NCBI RefSeq assembly: GCF_000406925.1
Contig: NZ_KE136347.1
Coordinates: forward strand, 410,025-474,024
Length of the DNA stretch: 64,000 nt
Direction of reading: 5' to 3'
Origin: Enterococcus columbae DSM 7374 = ATCC 51263
GTDB lineage: Bacteria; Bacillota; Bacilli; Lactobacillales; Enterococcaceae
The notes under the pieces: generated by a model
Databases searched by the model: none
What the model saw: the letters and a program-made list of their open reading frames with translations, nothing else
What the model was told of the DNA's origin: nothing
Program-made: the position numbers and the translations under genes
Shown here: positions 1 through 9,851 of the stretch, piece by piece
Layout: every line of letters starts with the position of its first letter
Numbering within the stretch: position 1 is the first letter of the stretch

Positions 1-507
1 GAGTTAGAGAATGCAGTAGGCTATCCAGTTTTAGGTCATTCCTATCCGAATGGTTCATTCAATGAAGAGATCAAACAGCTCTTACCTGCATTGGGAATCA
101 AATATGCTCGTACGATTAAAAGTACAGATTCGTTTGCTTTGCCACAAGATTGGTTAGAATGGAATCCCACTTGTCATCATAATCATCATTTGTTAGAACA
201 TACAAAAGAATTTATTGAACTCTATAAAAAACAATATTTATATTTATTTTTTGTATGGGGACACAGTTTTGAATTTGCTCGAGATGACAACTGGAATTTG
301 ATAGAAAAATTTTGTGAATTAGTGGGAAATCGGGAGGATATCTGGTATTGTACTAATATAGAATATTATCGATATATGGTAGCAAGTAAACAATTAATTT
401 TTTCTGTTGATTCTTTAATTGTTGAAAATCCAACTAATATTGATATATCAATTTCTGTTGATAATACGTTATATGTTATTAAACCTGGGATAAACTATTT
501 AGATTAG
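1..507 (+). CDS. Polysaccharide deacetylase (NodB-like), C-terminal part
   Basis: The reading frame is open from the first base of the window, so the 5' part lies outside. The visible 168 residues fit the end of a NodB-fold polysaccharide deacetylase (carbohydrate esterase 4-like). The segment HSYPNGSFN matches the family motif that follows the metal site, and later HSFEFARDDNW and the FCELVGNREDIWYCTN stretch match the usual C-terminal strands. A TTG at 91 is only an internal codon. The substrate is unknown; next to pectin genes it may deacetylate plant or capsular glycans. The stop at 505-507 is one base from the next start, which suggests co-transcription. Confidence 0.72.
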   Translation, partial: ELENAVGYPVLGHSYPNGSFNEEIKQLLPALGIKYARTIKSTDSFALPQDWLEWNPTCHHNHHLLEHTKEFIELYKKQYLYLFFVWGHSFEFARDDNWNLIEKFCELVGNREDIWYCTNIEYYRYMVASKQLIFSVDSLIVENPTNIDISISVDNTLYVIKPGINYLD

Positions 508-508
508 G

Positions 509-2728
509 GTGTCGAATATTTTGAATATGAAAAAAGTGCTTCAGTCAAAAACAATAAAGCTTTTATTGTGGGTTTCAATCCCACTGTTATTTATGTATAT
601 CTTGCTTAATTTTATGATTATTTTGCCGTTAAGACAAACATATCAGGAAAATCATGTAAAGAATATGAGTTTGAATATAAATAATTTGGATATAGAATTG
701 AATCAGCTTGAAGTACTTTTTAGTTTCTATGGGCAGTCCTTTAAAGAAGATGTTGATCGGTATCAAGATTTAGAAGCATTTCCATATGAGTTGATTAATC
801 AACTGTCAGATAACTTGTTTTATTTATCGAACTCTCATCGCTTTGTTTCAAATGCTGAAATAGTTGATTTTTCTCAAAATCCTTTCATAATCAGTCAGGG
901 AGGAACTTATCCGATTTCTAATCAAACTAAGAAAAATATGGAGAAGAAGTTTCATCCTTATAAAGATATAAAATACGAATGGATAAATTTGGGTAATGAA
1001 TTGTATTTTGTAGAAAGAATCTTACAAACTAAAGAAAATGATAAAGCAATATTATTAAAAGTCAGGGTGGACAAACAATTACTTTTCGATGAGCTGAATA
1101 GAATGAATGCACAATCAGGAATGGTCGCAGTATCGTTTACCCCTGGAAGAATTGAATCAAAACAATCTTCAAATATTTCTTGGCTCAATAAATATAAAAA
1201 AAGTGAAGAAGTTCGTTATAATAAGCGCTTTTTTAGCCTAACTGTAAATAAAATGAATCGCTTAAAGCAAGAGTGGATTATTTATTCAATTGCACCAACC
1301 GATAAAATTATTGCGCCTGCTATTCGAATTAAAGATTTATTATTGATTATCACTATGACATCGGTAATCGTAATTATTATTCTGAATGTATTATATACGA
1401 AAAAAGTCTACCAACCATTTACTGATGCTATAAATAAGGTGATTGGTGATGAAAACAGAGATAAGAAAGATGAAGTAAATTATTTTATTACTAAATGGCA
1501 GGAATTGCTTGAAGATAGAAAACAGTTGGATATATTGTCTCAAGAATATGATGTTGCAAATAAACGTAACATCATACGAAGGATTTTAGATGGTTATTAT
1601 ACTTTTTTATCTAATGAGGAATTATTGCGATTATTAAATGAGAATCAATGGAATGGTTTTTCTGAAAATATGGATATGTTTTATATTCAAATCAATGATA
1701 CAAGTATAAGTGATGACAAACATTCTGTTGATGAAATGTCCTTTTTTGCTTTTGAAAATATTGTTTCAGATTTATGTAGTGAGTATTTTTATCAATGGGT
1801 TTCTTTACCACGTGGTGATATGAGTCTATTGGTTGTGGCAGAAGGTGAAAGAAAACGAGATACGAATCTAGAATTCATACAAAGGGTTATGCAAGAGTTG
1901 AATCGTGTCATAGGAAATTATGTGAGTGTATCTTTTAATGATAAACCGGTTCAATTGTCTAATTTATCTTTTGAGTATAAAGAATTGGTTAACGCTATCA
2001 ACTATCAAAAAATGAAAAAAGAAAATCAATATTTCACTTACAAAGATGTATATCAACCAACAAAATATAATGTTTATTCAATAAGTGATGAACGCGAAAT
2101 ACTTCTTGGAATTAAAAATGGTGATTCTGCAATGCTTAAATCTGCAGTTAATAAATTTTATCAGTCTGTTTATATCTCTAGTCAGACACTGAATGATTTG
2201 CTTTTCGTCACTAGCAAGCTTTACGAATCAATTGAATTGTTAGCTAAGGAAAATGGTCTTTCCCATAGGGAATATTTATCGAAGAAAATAATTCTTTCTC
2301 GCATATCAAAAATTATTTCTATTCAAGAGATTGTTGATTTTATTAATGATGAGTTTTTGGTTCCGTTTTCTATTGTATGGAATTTAAAAGTAAAGACTTC
2401 AAATTTAGCAAAGATGAACGAGATTTGTGATTTTATAAAAAAAGAATATATGAATGAACAATTATCTTTAGAGTTTGTGGCAGAAAAATTTCACTTATCA
2501 CCAACCTTGTTGAGTAAAGAGTTTAAAAAACAAAAAAATACTAATTTTGTAGATTATGTATCACAGATCAAGTTATCTGAAGCTAAAAGATTATTAGTTG
2601 AATCTGATTTAAAAATATCAGTAATTGCAGAAAATCTAGGCTATAACGATTCTTATTTTAATCGATTGTTTAAAAAACATGAGGGTGTGACACCAGGACA
2701 GTACAGAAAAAACAATAAAAGATTTTAG
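509..2728 (+). CDS. Membrane-anchored AraC-family regulator (YesS-like)
   Basis: This 739-residue protein has a transmembrane helix near residues 17-38, an extracytoplasmic sensor region to about 270, a second helix near 275-297, a long cytoplasmic linker, and a C-terminal AraC double helix-turn-helix at about 635-739 that ends in VTPGQYR. The layout matches the YesS/YtdP regulators that sit in Bacillus rhamnogalacturonan loci. It probably senses an outside oligosaccharide or a binding protein and switches on the genes that follow. The GTG start at 509 lies just after the upstream stop; an ATG at 527 is an alternative. The start of GH28 is 8 bases downstream. Confidence 0.82.
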   Translation: MSNILNMKKVLQSKTIKLLLWVSIPLLFMYILLNFMIILPLRQTYQENHVKNMSLNINNLDIELNQLEVLFSFYGQSFKEDVDRYQDLEAFPYELINQLSDNLFYLSNSHRFVSNAEIVDFSQNPFIISQGGTYPISNQTKKNMEKKFHPYKDIKYEWINLGNELYFVERILQTKENDKAILLKVRVDKQLLFDELNRMNAQSGMVAVSFTPGRIESKQSSNISWLNKYKKSEEVRYNKRFFSLTVNKMNRLKQEWIIYSIAPTDKIIAPAIRIKDLLLIITMTSVIVIIILNVLYTKKVYQPFTDAINKVIGDENRDKKDEVNYFITKWQELLEDRKQLDILSQEYDVANKRNIIRRILDGYYTFLSNEELLRLLNENQWNGFSENMDMFYIQINDTSISDDKHSVDEMSFFAFENIVSDLCSEYFYQWVSLPRGDMSLLVVAEGERKRDTNLEFIQRVMQELNRVIGNYVSVSFNDKPVQLSNLSFEYKELVNAINYQKMKKENQYFTYKDVYQPTKYNVYSISDEREILLGIKNGDSAMLKSAVNKFYQSVYISSQTLNDLLFVTSKLYESIELLAKENGLSHREYLSKKIILSRISKIISIQEIVDFINDEFLVPFSIVWNLKVKTSNLAKMNEICDFIKKEYMNEQLSLEFVAEKFHLSPTLLSKEFKKQKNTNFVDYVSQIKLSEAKRLLVESDLKISVIAENLGYNDSYFNRLFKKHEGVTPGQYRKNNKRF

Positions 2729-2736
2729 GTGAAATA

Positions 2737-4020
2737 ATGAGGTACAAAAATATCGAAGGTTTATCTAATACGACGATAATGCTTCAAGAAAATATTAATT
2801 TAGCGAAGCGTCTTGATAGAAAACTAATAATTCCTGCCGGAAAGTATATTGTAGGTTCACTCTTCTTACCTACTAATTTTAAGTTAGAGTTATTACCAGG
2901 GGCAGAAATTATTGGTAGTAATGATATTACAGACTATAAATTGATTGAAACAAAAATTGCTGGTGTGCATATTAATTGGCCTGCAGCAATTATTAATATT
3001 ATAAATGCTGAAAATGTTGAAATTTCTGGTGGAGGAAAGATAAATGGTCAAGGTGTTTATTGGTGGAAAAAATTTTGGGGAAATGATCAAAATGCTGGAA
3101 TGTTATCAGAATATACCCAACGTAATTTGAGATGGGCGGTAGATTATCTCTGTTACCGACCTAGAAATATATACGTAGCAAATTCTAAAAATATCCAACT
3201 GCATCATTTTGAAAGTATTGACTCGGGATTTTGGAACATTCATTTATATCAATGCAAAAATGTAAATGTTTCCTCATTGGTTATTAAAAATGGAGAAGGT
3301 CCTAGTACAGACGGTATTGACATTGATTCTTGTGAGAAAATAAAAATTAATAATTGTGATATCAAAGGCAATGATGATAATATTGCGGTCAAATCAGGAA
3401 GAGACTTTCTTTCTTATAAAAATAAAGTGACAAGTAGAAAAATAAAAATTGAAAACTGTATCTTTCGCGAAGGATCAGGAGTTTGTTTTGGTAGTGAAAC
3501 TGCAGGGGGGATTGAGGATATAGTCATTCAGAATTGTGAATTTTATGATACTGGTGCTGCAATCAGGGTTAAGGCCTTTTCAAACAGAGGTGGATATATT
3601 AAAAATATCATGGTGAATAATATTAGCTTGGAAAATGTAAAGTATTGTTTCCTTTTTCAAGCTGATTGGTATCCAAAATATAGTAAAATATCAAATATTT
3701 ATAATTTAACTGATGAAGAAAAATCTATTCTAAAATATCTAATTGAAAAAAATGATATACCGAGAAATCTTGTTGATATTGAAAATATTCATATTTCTAA
3801 TTTTAAAGCAGATTATAATGAGTTTTGCCACTTTCGTACACGAGCATTCTTTATTGAAGGCGCTATCAATAACCCGATTAACAGAATCAAATTTGAGAAT
3901 ATAAAGATTAAGGCCGATGAGTTTGGAAAAATTAGTGGTGTCAATAGTTTGATATTTGATAATGTCGACTTATCAATAAAAGAACAAACTAGTTCAAATA
4001 ATGACATTTATACAAAATAA
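2737..4020 (+). CDS. GH28 family glycoside hydrolase (polygalacturonase-like)
   Basis: The 427-residue protein is a parallel beta-helix GH28 enzyme, expected to cleave galacturonide links in pectic oligosaccharides. The GH28 motifs appear in order: STDGID (190-195), GNDDN with the paired aspartates D213/D214, and RVK (277-279, usual RIK). The usual GHG motif reads GSG (246-248), so the conserved histidine is a serine. There is no signal peptide, so the protein should be cytoplasmic and act on imported fragments. It lies between the AraC regulator and the CE12-GH42 fusion with short gaps, consistent with one operon. Exact substrate, such as galacturonide or rhamnogalacturonan ends, cannot be read from sequence. 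Confidence 0.85.
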   Translation: MRYKNIEGLSNTTIMLQENINLAKRLDRKLIIPAGKYIVGSLFLPTNFKLELLPGAEIIGSNDITDYKLIETKIAGVHINWPAAIINIINAENVEISGGGKINGQGVYWWKKFWGNDQNAGMLSEYTQRNLRWAVDYLCYRPRNIYVANSKNIQLHHFESIDSGFWNIHLYQCKNVNVSSLVIKNGEGPSTDGIDIDSCEKIKINNCDIKGNDDNIAVKSGRDFLSYKNKVTSRKIKIENCIFREGSGVCFGSETAGGIEDIVIQNCEFYDTGAAIRVKAFSNRGGYIKNIMVNNISLENVKYCFLFQADWYPKYSKISNIYNLTDEEKSILKYLIEKNDIPRNLVDIENIHISNFKADYNEFCHFRTRAFFIEGAINNPINRIKFENIKIKADEFGKISGVNSLIFDNVDLSIKEQTSSNNDIYTK

Positions 4021-4034
4021 GGTAGGGGAATGTT

Positions 4035-6641
4035 GTGGAGATAGTTTTATTAGGTGACTCTTTAGTTGCTCAATATGAAGATAGTAAACGCCCCTTAGCT
4101 GGTTGGGGAGAGTTTTTAAAAAGTGAATTAATTGATGTAGATGAAAATTTACATATTGATAATTTAGCAGTCCCAGGAAGAAGTTTTTCTGAATTTTTTT
4201 ACCAAGATTCCCAAGCAGTAATAGATAGACTACAAAAAAATGATATAGTAATTATCTCATTTGGGCATAATGATGCATTACATCGTAATAATATTGACGT
4301 GAAAAATTTTGAAAATTTATATCATCAATTCTTGGAAAAAATTTCGAAAGCGGAAGCAAAACCGGTGGTTGTTACACCTCCATTACCTCTTGAAAAATTT
4401 TCTGAACTTGATTTTGAAAAGTTTTATCAGATTTTAGACATTGAAAAGAAAGTTGCACGAAAGGAAAATTTGCCTTGTATAGAGCTGGATCGATACACCA
4501 AATTATTAAAGTATAAATATCAGGATATTTCTAGCTTATATCTGCAATTAAGAGAAGGTGATTCTGAAAATTATCCAGAAGGGATTAAAGATCCCGTTCA
4601 TTTTAACATTCAAGGTGCGAAGGAGTTATCGAAATTTGTAGCAAAAATGCTAAAGGCCCAAGTTTTAGAAATGGATATTAACGAAAATTACTTTGGAGCA
4701 TGTATGTATCCAGAAGTTTTTGGGATTGATATATTTGAAAAGGACGTTGTTCGTGCAAAATCATTAGGAATGAATTTTATTAGAATGGGAGAGTTTATCT
4801 GGTCAGATATTGAACCGATAGAAGGACAATATCATTTCGATTTATTGAAAAAGTCTTTACAAATTTGTCAACAATATCAGATGAATGTTTGTCTATGTGT
4901 ACCAACACCGACTCCTCCACGATGGTTTACAATGAAATATCCAGATAGCTGTATCGTTGATGAAAGAGGTAAGCAGACGCATGGTTCGAGACAACATTGT
5001 TGCACAAATAATCCTGATTTTAGAAATAAATGTTATCAAATCGCGTACCAAATTGGCTGTTTAGCTAATCAATATACATGTGTGAAGTTTGTACAATTAG
5101 ATAATGAATTTAAATGCCATGTTGATTTATGCTTTTGTGATGAATGTAAAAAACAATGGATAGAATACTTACAGAAGGAATTTATTACTATTGAAAAACT
5201 AAATGCATTTTTTGGTACTAACATATGGAGCCAAACTTATCGCAAATTTTCGGAAGTTGTTTTGCCTAGTGCGACCCCATTTTTACATAGTGTAGCATTG
5301 ATGAATTCATTTAAGCAGTTTCATGAATCTAAAATAAATGAATTTGCTAAAGAGCTCTCTTACATTGTACGAATGAATGCAAATTGTCGAATTACACACA
5401 ATAGTTCTTTAGGATTCAACCTAGATAATGAAGAATTATTTTCTTTTTTAGATGACTCAGGTTTTGATACTTATGCGTCTGCTCAAGATTATGCAGCATT
5501 TCAACTTAATGTGGACCGTTGGCGTAATTTGAAACCAAATAGGAGTTCTGCGTTACTATTAGAAACTTCTACTTCTCATGCTGGACACATCCAAAATTAT
5601 GTTCAGCCCCATCCAAAAGATTATTTATCATGTGAGTTATTTAGCACCATGGCTGGCAATTTGAAAGCATTCAATTTCTGGCATTTTAGAGGCCATAGAT
5701 TTGGTGTGGAACAACCTCATAGTAGTGTGCTAACACCTAGTGGTGAGGAGTCGTTAAGTTATGATGAGGTAGTAAAGACAGGAAAACTTTTTAATTATTT
5801 ATTACCAATTATTGAAAAAACGACATATATTCCTTCTAAAATAGGATTGATTTATTCTGATGATGCCAAAAGGAAATACACTGTAGAAACGGGAGGCCAT
5901 TATAATTATCGCTCCTTAATTACCAATTTTTATAAAAATTTAATTGATGCTGGATTAAATGTTGAAGTGATAAGTGATAAGCATTCATTACATGATTTCG
6001 ACGTAATTTTTATTCCTTTTGTAAGAAATATTTCTAGTAATTTGTTGGATGAACTCGATGAATTTATTCAACGGAATGGAAAACTTATTGTCGGACCAAT
6101 GACTGGTGACAGGGATGAATTTGGAAATTGGCATACAGAAAATGGCTTAGGTGACTTGGGTGAATTACTTTGCTTAAGTGGAATCAATCAAGAATATTTT
6201 CCAAATGAACAAGTATTTCTCAATGAATTAATGCATACTACAGAAAGGTACGTAGGTTACTTTACTCTAATAAAAAATCATTTAGATTGGGAACCCATTA
6301 TTCGTTTTGATAAAGAGAATAGTTTTGTATTGCGTAGAAACAATACAATATTTATTGGGGCTTTACCCGCTGATTTTTCAAATAGCTATTTAAAGAGAAT
6401 AATTATTTCTGAAATAGCACAAATTGATAGTGATGACTATCATTTAACGTGTTCTAAAGGAATCGTTAAATACAAACGTTCAAGAGATGGCAAGGACTAC
6501 GTATTTTTAGTCAATATGTCATCAGAAGCTAGTCTATTTATATTGAAGAACAGTATGATAGAACTGTTTCATCATACGCGGTACAAAAATGGTGAATACT
6601 ATTTAGCGCCTTATGAAAAGTTAATTTTAGTGGAAGAGTGA
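4035..6641 (+). CDS. CE12 acetylesterase fused to GH42 beta-galactosidase
   Basis: Two enzymes are joined in 868 residues. Residues 1 to about 210 form an SGNH/GDSL esterase of rhamnogalacturonan acetylesterase type, with GDS (S9), GHND (N79) and DPVHF (D186/H189). Residues 216-868 form a GH42 beta-galactosidase with the acid/base NE at E358, a zinc cluster C361/C366/C368/C371, and the likely nucleophile E510 in LLLETS. The pair could deacetylate rhamnogalacturonan oligosaccharides and remove galactose side chains. The GTG start at 4035 has AGGGG just upstream. No signal peptide is present. Most GH42 and CE12 proteins are separate, so this fusion is unusual. Confidence 0.85.
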   Translation: MEIVLLGDSLVAQYEDSKRPLAGWGEFLKSELIDVDENLHIDNLAVPGRSFSEFFYQDSQAVIDRLQKNDIVIISFGHNDALHRNNIDVKNFENLYHQFLEKISKAEAKPVVVTPPLPLEKFSELDFEKFYQILDIEKKVARKENLPCIELDRYTKLLKYKYQDISSLYLQLREGDSENYPEGIKDPVHFNIQGAKELSKFVAKMLKAQVLEMDINENYFGACMYPEVFGIDIFEKDVVRAKSLGMNFIRMGEFIWSDIEPIEGQYHFDLLKKSLQICQQYQMNVCLCVPTPTPPRWFTMKYPDSCIVDERGKQTHGSRQHCCTNNPDFRNKCYQIAYQIGCLANQYTCVKFVQLDNEFKCHVDLCFCDECKKQWIEYLQKEFITIEKLNAFFGTNIWSQTYRKFSEVVLPSATPFLHSVALMNSFKQFHESKINEFAKELSYIVRMNANCRITHNSSLGFNLDNEELFSFLDDSGFDTYASAQDYAAFQLNVDRWRNLKPNRSSALLLETSTSHAGHIQNYVQPHPKDYLSCELFSTMAGNLKAFNFWHFRGHRFGVEQPHSSVLTPSGEESLSYDEVVKTGKLFNYLLPIIEKTTYIPSKIGLIYSDDAKRKYTVETGGHYNYRSLITNFYKNLIDAGLNVEVISDKHSLHDFDVIFIPFVRNISSNLLDELDEFIQRNGKLIVGPMTGDRDEFGNWHTENGLGDLGELLCLSGINQEYFPNEQVFLNELMHTTERYVGYFTLIKNHLDWEPIIRFDKENSFVLRRNNTIFIGALPADFSNSYLKRIIISEIAQIDSDDYHLTCSKGIVKYKRSRDGKDYVFLVNMSSEASLFILKNSMIELFHHTRYKNGEYYLAPYEKLILVEE

Positions 6642-6647
6642 GAAAAA

Positions 6648-7328
6648 ATGAAAAAAATTTATATTATCGGTGATTCTACAGCAGCTTGTAAACAGGAATC
6701 TGAGCGCCCAGAATATGGATGGGGAGAGATGTTATCTGAATTTATTCCAAGTGAAGTGAAGGTGGTAAATTTAGCTAAAAATGGCGCATCTTCAAAAAGC
6801 TTCAGAAGTTTTCCGGAATATAAAAAGCTAGTGTCAAATTTATCTGAGGGTGATTTGTTACTGATACAGTTTGGACATAATGATCAAAAGTCCGATGAAC
6901 GTGGAACGAAATCAGATGGTGATTATAAAGAGAATTTACAACATTATATTGAACTAGCAAAAGTAAAGCACGCTTACCCAGTTTTATTAACTTCAGTAAC
7001 CCGTAGAGCATTTAACAATCATAAATTTGATATATATAGTTTAGGAGATTATCCACGGGCTGTTAGAGAATTATCTCAAAAATTAAGTGTACCAATGATT
7101 GATTTAAACAAAGAGACCATTTCGCTATATAAAAAACTAGGTGAAGAAGTATCTAAAAATTTCCATTTATTTTTAGGTAAAGATGAATATGATAATTTTC
7201 CAGATGGACGGGAGGATAATACACACTTTTCTAAATTAGGTGCAAAAATGGTAGCCAATCTAATTTGTAGAGTCGATGACGAACATAATATCATTAAGGA
7301 ATGGTATAAAGATAAAGGAGTAGAATGA
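6648..7328 (+). CDS. Rhamnogalacturonan acetylesterase (CE12, SGNH hydrolase)
   Basis: This stand-alone SGNH esterase of 226 residues is related to the N-terminal half of the preceding fusion. It shows GDST (catalytic S10), GHND (N78) and the D190/H193 pair in EDNTHF. The family removes acetyl groups from rhamnogalacturonan, which lets glycosidases act. No signal peptide is visible, so it should be cytoplasmic. It starts 6 bases after the fusion gene and its stop overlaps the next start (ATGA), so translation is probably coupled. Confidence 0.83.
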   Translation: MKKIYIIGDSTAACKQESERPEYGWGEMLSEFIPSEVKVVNLAKNGASSKSFRSFPEYKKLVSNLSEGDLLLIQFGHNDQKSDERGTKSDGDYKENLQHYIELAKVKHAYPVLLTSVTRRAFNNHKFDIYSLGDYPRAVRELSQKLSVPMIDLNKETISLYKKLGEEVSKNFHLFLGKDEYDNFPDGREDNTHFSKLGAKMVANLICRVDDEHNIIKEWYKDKGVE

Positions 7329-8317
7329 TGGCTTATTCAACTGTTAGTTATGATGAGATGATTTATCGAAGAGTTGGTGATTCTGGCTTACTATTACCAG
7401 CTATTTCATTAGGCCTTTGGCATAATTTTGGAAAAAATGATGAATATCATACACAAAAAGAAATTATTTGCGGTGCTTTCGAAAGAGGAATTTGCCATTT
7501 TGATTTAGCAAATAATTACGGGCCACCTGCAGGACAAGCTGAGGAAAATTTTGGAAAGATTTTTCAGGAAGAATTAAAACGCCATCGCGATGAAATGATT
7601 ATTTCATCTAAGGCAGGATATCATATGTGGGAAGGTCCTTATGGAGAATGGGGCTCAAAAAAACATATTTATGCGAGTTGTAATCAGAGTTTAAAACGGT
7701 TAGGCCTAGATTATGTTGATATTTTTTATCATCATCGACCCGATTCAAATACACCACTTGAAGAAACAGCACATGCTCTAGATTTGCTAGTCAAACAAGG
7801 AAAAGCTTTGTATATAGGTATATCGAATTACTCGCCGGTTCAAACGGAAAAGATATCAAATATTTTTAAGAAACTAGGTACACCATTTATTATTCATCAA
7901 GTTAGATATAATATGATTGATAGTAAAGCTAAAAAAGAATTATTTCCAGTTTTAAAAGAACATGGTTTAGGTGCTGTTGCATTTAGTCCACTTGCACAGG
8001 GACTGTTAACAAATAGATATTTAAATGGAATTCCTAGCGACTCAAGAGCATCCAGAACAGATAGTAAGTTTTTGTCGAAGGAAGATGTGAATGTAAGACT
8101 TTCCTTGATTCAAAACTTAACAGAAGTCGCAAAAAAAAGAAATCAGTCTTTAGCACAAATGGCTCTTGCGTGGATACTAAATGAAGAATCTGTTGCGAGT
8201 GTCATTGTAGGTATATCACGTTTAGCACAATTAGATGATAATATTGAATCGTTGAAAAACTTAACGTTTTCACAAGAAGAATTAACATCAATTACAAAAA
8301 TTATTAATAATAATTAG
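7325..8317 (+). CDS. Aldo/keto reductase (YghZ/MgrA type)
   Basis: The 330-residue protein is an NADPH-type aldo/keto reductase. The tetrad can be placed at D60, Y65, K96 and H137 (YHHRPD). Overall it resembles YghZ, which reduces L-glyceraldehyde 3-phosphate and related aldehydes. Its place between a rhamnogalacturonan esterase and GH105 suggests it handles an aldehyde from rhamnose or uronate breakdown; that is inference. The ATG at 7325 overlaps the upstream stop by four bases. A second ATG follows directly. Confidence 0.85.
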   Translation: MMAYSTVSYDEMIYRRVGDSGLLLPAISLGLWHNFGKNDEYHTQKEIICGAFERGICHFDLANNYGPPAGQAEENFGKIFQEELKRHRDEMIISSKAGYHMWEGPYGEWGSKKHIYASCNQSLKRLGLDYVDIFYHHRPDSNTPLEETAHALDLLVKQGKALYIGISNYSPVQTEKISNIFKKLGTPFIIHQVRYNMIDSKAKKELFPVLKEHGLGAVAFSPLAQGLLTNRYLNGIPSDSRASRTDSKFLSKEDVNVRLSLIQNLTEVAKKRNQSLAQMALAWILNEESVASVIVGISRLAQLDDNIESLKNLTFSQEELTSITKIINNN

Positions 8318-8327
8318 AGGTATTAAA

Positions 8328-9440
8328 ATGAAGGATATTATTTTAGAAGAATTATTTGTACCAAAAAAATTAGTAGAAGAAAAAATTGATCTATTAACGA
8401 CAAATTTAACAACAATAAAAGATAATACAGGAGAATTTTTGTTAGATTTTGATGGTTTAAAAGTCGATGATAAAAGTTGGACTGTATGGAATTGGCCTCA
8501 AGGAGTAGGACTTTATGGCTTATATAAAAATTACAAAATTACAGGAAATAACAAGTCTTTAGAAATTGTCAATCACTGGTTTGAAGAACGTATGATTGAA
8601 GGGGCGCCACCAAAAAATGTCAATACGATGGCTCCATTACTAACAATGGCTTGTCTATATGAAGACACGAAAGATTCACGTTATGTACCGTATTTAGAAC
8701 AATGGGCTGAATGGGTGATGCGAGAAATGCCAAGAACGAATGAAAATGGCTTGCAGCATGCTACTTATGGTCCGGAAAACAAAAACCAATTATGGGATGA
8801 CACATTAATGATGACTGTTTTACCATTAGCCAAGATTGGTAAGCTATTAAATCGAGAAAACTACATTGAAGAGGCAAAATTGCAGTTTTTAATTCATATC
8901 AAATATTTAATGGATAAAAAAACAGGGCTTTGGTATCACGGCTGGACGTTTGAGGGCAACCATAACTATGCAAAAGCTTTTTGGGCAAGAGGGAATTGCT
9001 GGCTAACCATTGCTATTCCTGAAATTATAGAGATTTTAGAGCTTCCAGAAAATGATTTCTTTAGTATTTATTTAATCCAAACCTTAGAGGCACAAATTAA
9101 AGCCTTGGCTGAACTACAAGCTCAAAGCGGCTTATGGCATACGTTGTTAGATGATAGCACTTCGTATGTAGAATCTTCTGCAACAGCTGGATTTGCTTAC
9201 GGTATATTGAAAGCGGTTCATAAGGGCTATATTGATAAAAAATATGCAGCGATAGCTAATCGTGCTGTTGCTGGTTTATTAAAGCAAATTGATGAAAAAG
9301 GCGAAGTGCAAAATGTTTCGGTTGGTACGGGTATGGGTGACACTTTAGAATTTTACAAAAATATTGGTCAAACAGCAATGCCATATGGTCAATCATTAAC
9401 CGTCTTGTGTTTTACTGAGTTATTAATTTCGTATTTCTAA
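8328..9440 (+). CDS. Unsaturated rhamnogalacturonyl hydrolase (GH105)
   Basis: This 370-residue (alpha/alpha)6-barrel protein belongs to GH105, the YteR/YesR family. It removes the 4,5-unsaturated galacturonate from the non-reducing end of oligosaccharides made by rhamnogalacturonan lyases. The motif WDDTLMMTVLPLAKIG (156-171) carries the catalytic aspartate region, and FWARGNCW and the late SSATAGFAYG segment are typical. It lacks a signal peptide, as in the cytoplasmic Bacillus enzymes. The unsaturated uronate released would rearrange to the substrate of KduI, which is encoded downstream. Confidence 0.88.
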   Translation: MKDIILEELFVPKKLVEEKIDLLTTNLTTIKDNTGEFLLDFDGLKVDDKSWTVWNWPQGVGLYGLYKNYKITGNNKSLEIVNHWFEERMIEGAPPKNVNTMAPLLTMACLYEDTKDSRYVPYLEQWAEWVMREMPRTNENGLQHATYGPENKNQLWDDTLMMTVLPLAKIGKLLNRENYIEEAKLQFLIHIKYLMDKKTGLWYHGWTFEGNHNYAKAFWARGNCWLTIAIPEIIEILELPENDFFSIYLIQTLEAQIKALAELQAQSGLWHTLLDDSTSYVESSATAGFAYGILKAVHKGYIDKKYAAIANRAVAGLLKQIDEKGEVQNVSVGTGMGDTLEFYKNIGQTAMPYGQSLTVLCFTELLISYF

Positions 9441-9481
9441 TAAAACTGTACTGATATAGTTAATAAGCATGCTATTTTTAT

Positions 9482-9504
9482 ATTATATTAATTTTTAATG
9501 TAAT
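9482..9504. promoter_or_regulatory. 10-bp inverted repeat before rhaM
   Basis: ATTATATTAA and TTAATGTAAT are separated by three T residues in the 88-base gap before the mutarotase gene. The arms pair over 10 bases with one G-U. It could be an operator or an attenuating hairpin. The gap is AT-rich, so chance is possible. Confidence 0.3.
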
Positions 9505-9528
9505 ATTTTATGAAAAGAGGTTACTATC

Positions 9529-9843
9529 ATGAAGCAAGCTTTTAAAATGCACCTGTATCCTAATCTGGTAGAAGAATATAAAAAAAGACATGACTGTTTA
9601 TGGCCAGAAATGGTTGAATTGTTGAAGCAGCATGGCGTAAAAAGCTATTCGATTTTTTGGGATAAGGAGACAAATGATTTGTTTGCCTATCTAGAGATTG
9701 AAAATGAAGCGCTTTGGAATAAGGTTGCATTAACAGAAATCAATCAAAAATGGTGGAGATATATGCAAGATATCATGGAGACGAATGAGGATTGCTCACC
9801 TGTATCAATACCATTGAGACCAGTTTTTGATTTAAATAAATAA
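9529..9843 (+). CDS. rhaM: L-rhamnose mutarotase
   Basis: The 104-residue protein interconverts alpha and beta L-rhamnose. Y17 and H21 match the catalytic Tyr/His of E. coli RhaM (one residue offset), and RHDCLWPEM, SYSIFWD and KWWRYMQDIM are family signatures. Length is normal. It fits release of rhamnose from rhamnogalacturonan I. No rhamnose isomerase or kinase lies in this window. A clear GAAAAGAGG ribosome site precedes the ATG, and a terminator follows. Confidence 0.93.
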   Translation: MKQAFKMHLYPNLVEEYKKRHDCLWPEMVELLKQHGVKSYSIFWDKETNDLFAYLEIENEALWNKVALTEINQKWWRYMQDIMETNEDCSPVSIPLRPVFDLNK

Positions 9844-9851
9844 GAGAAAAA

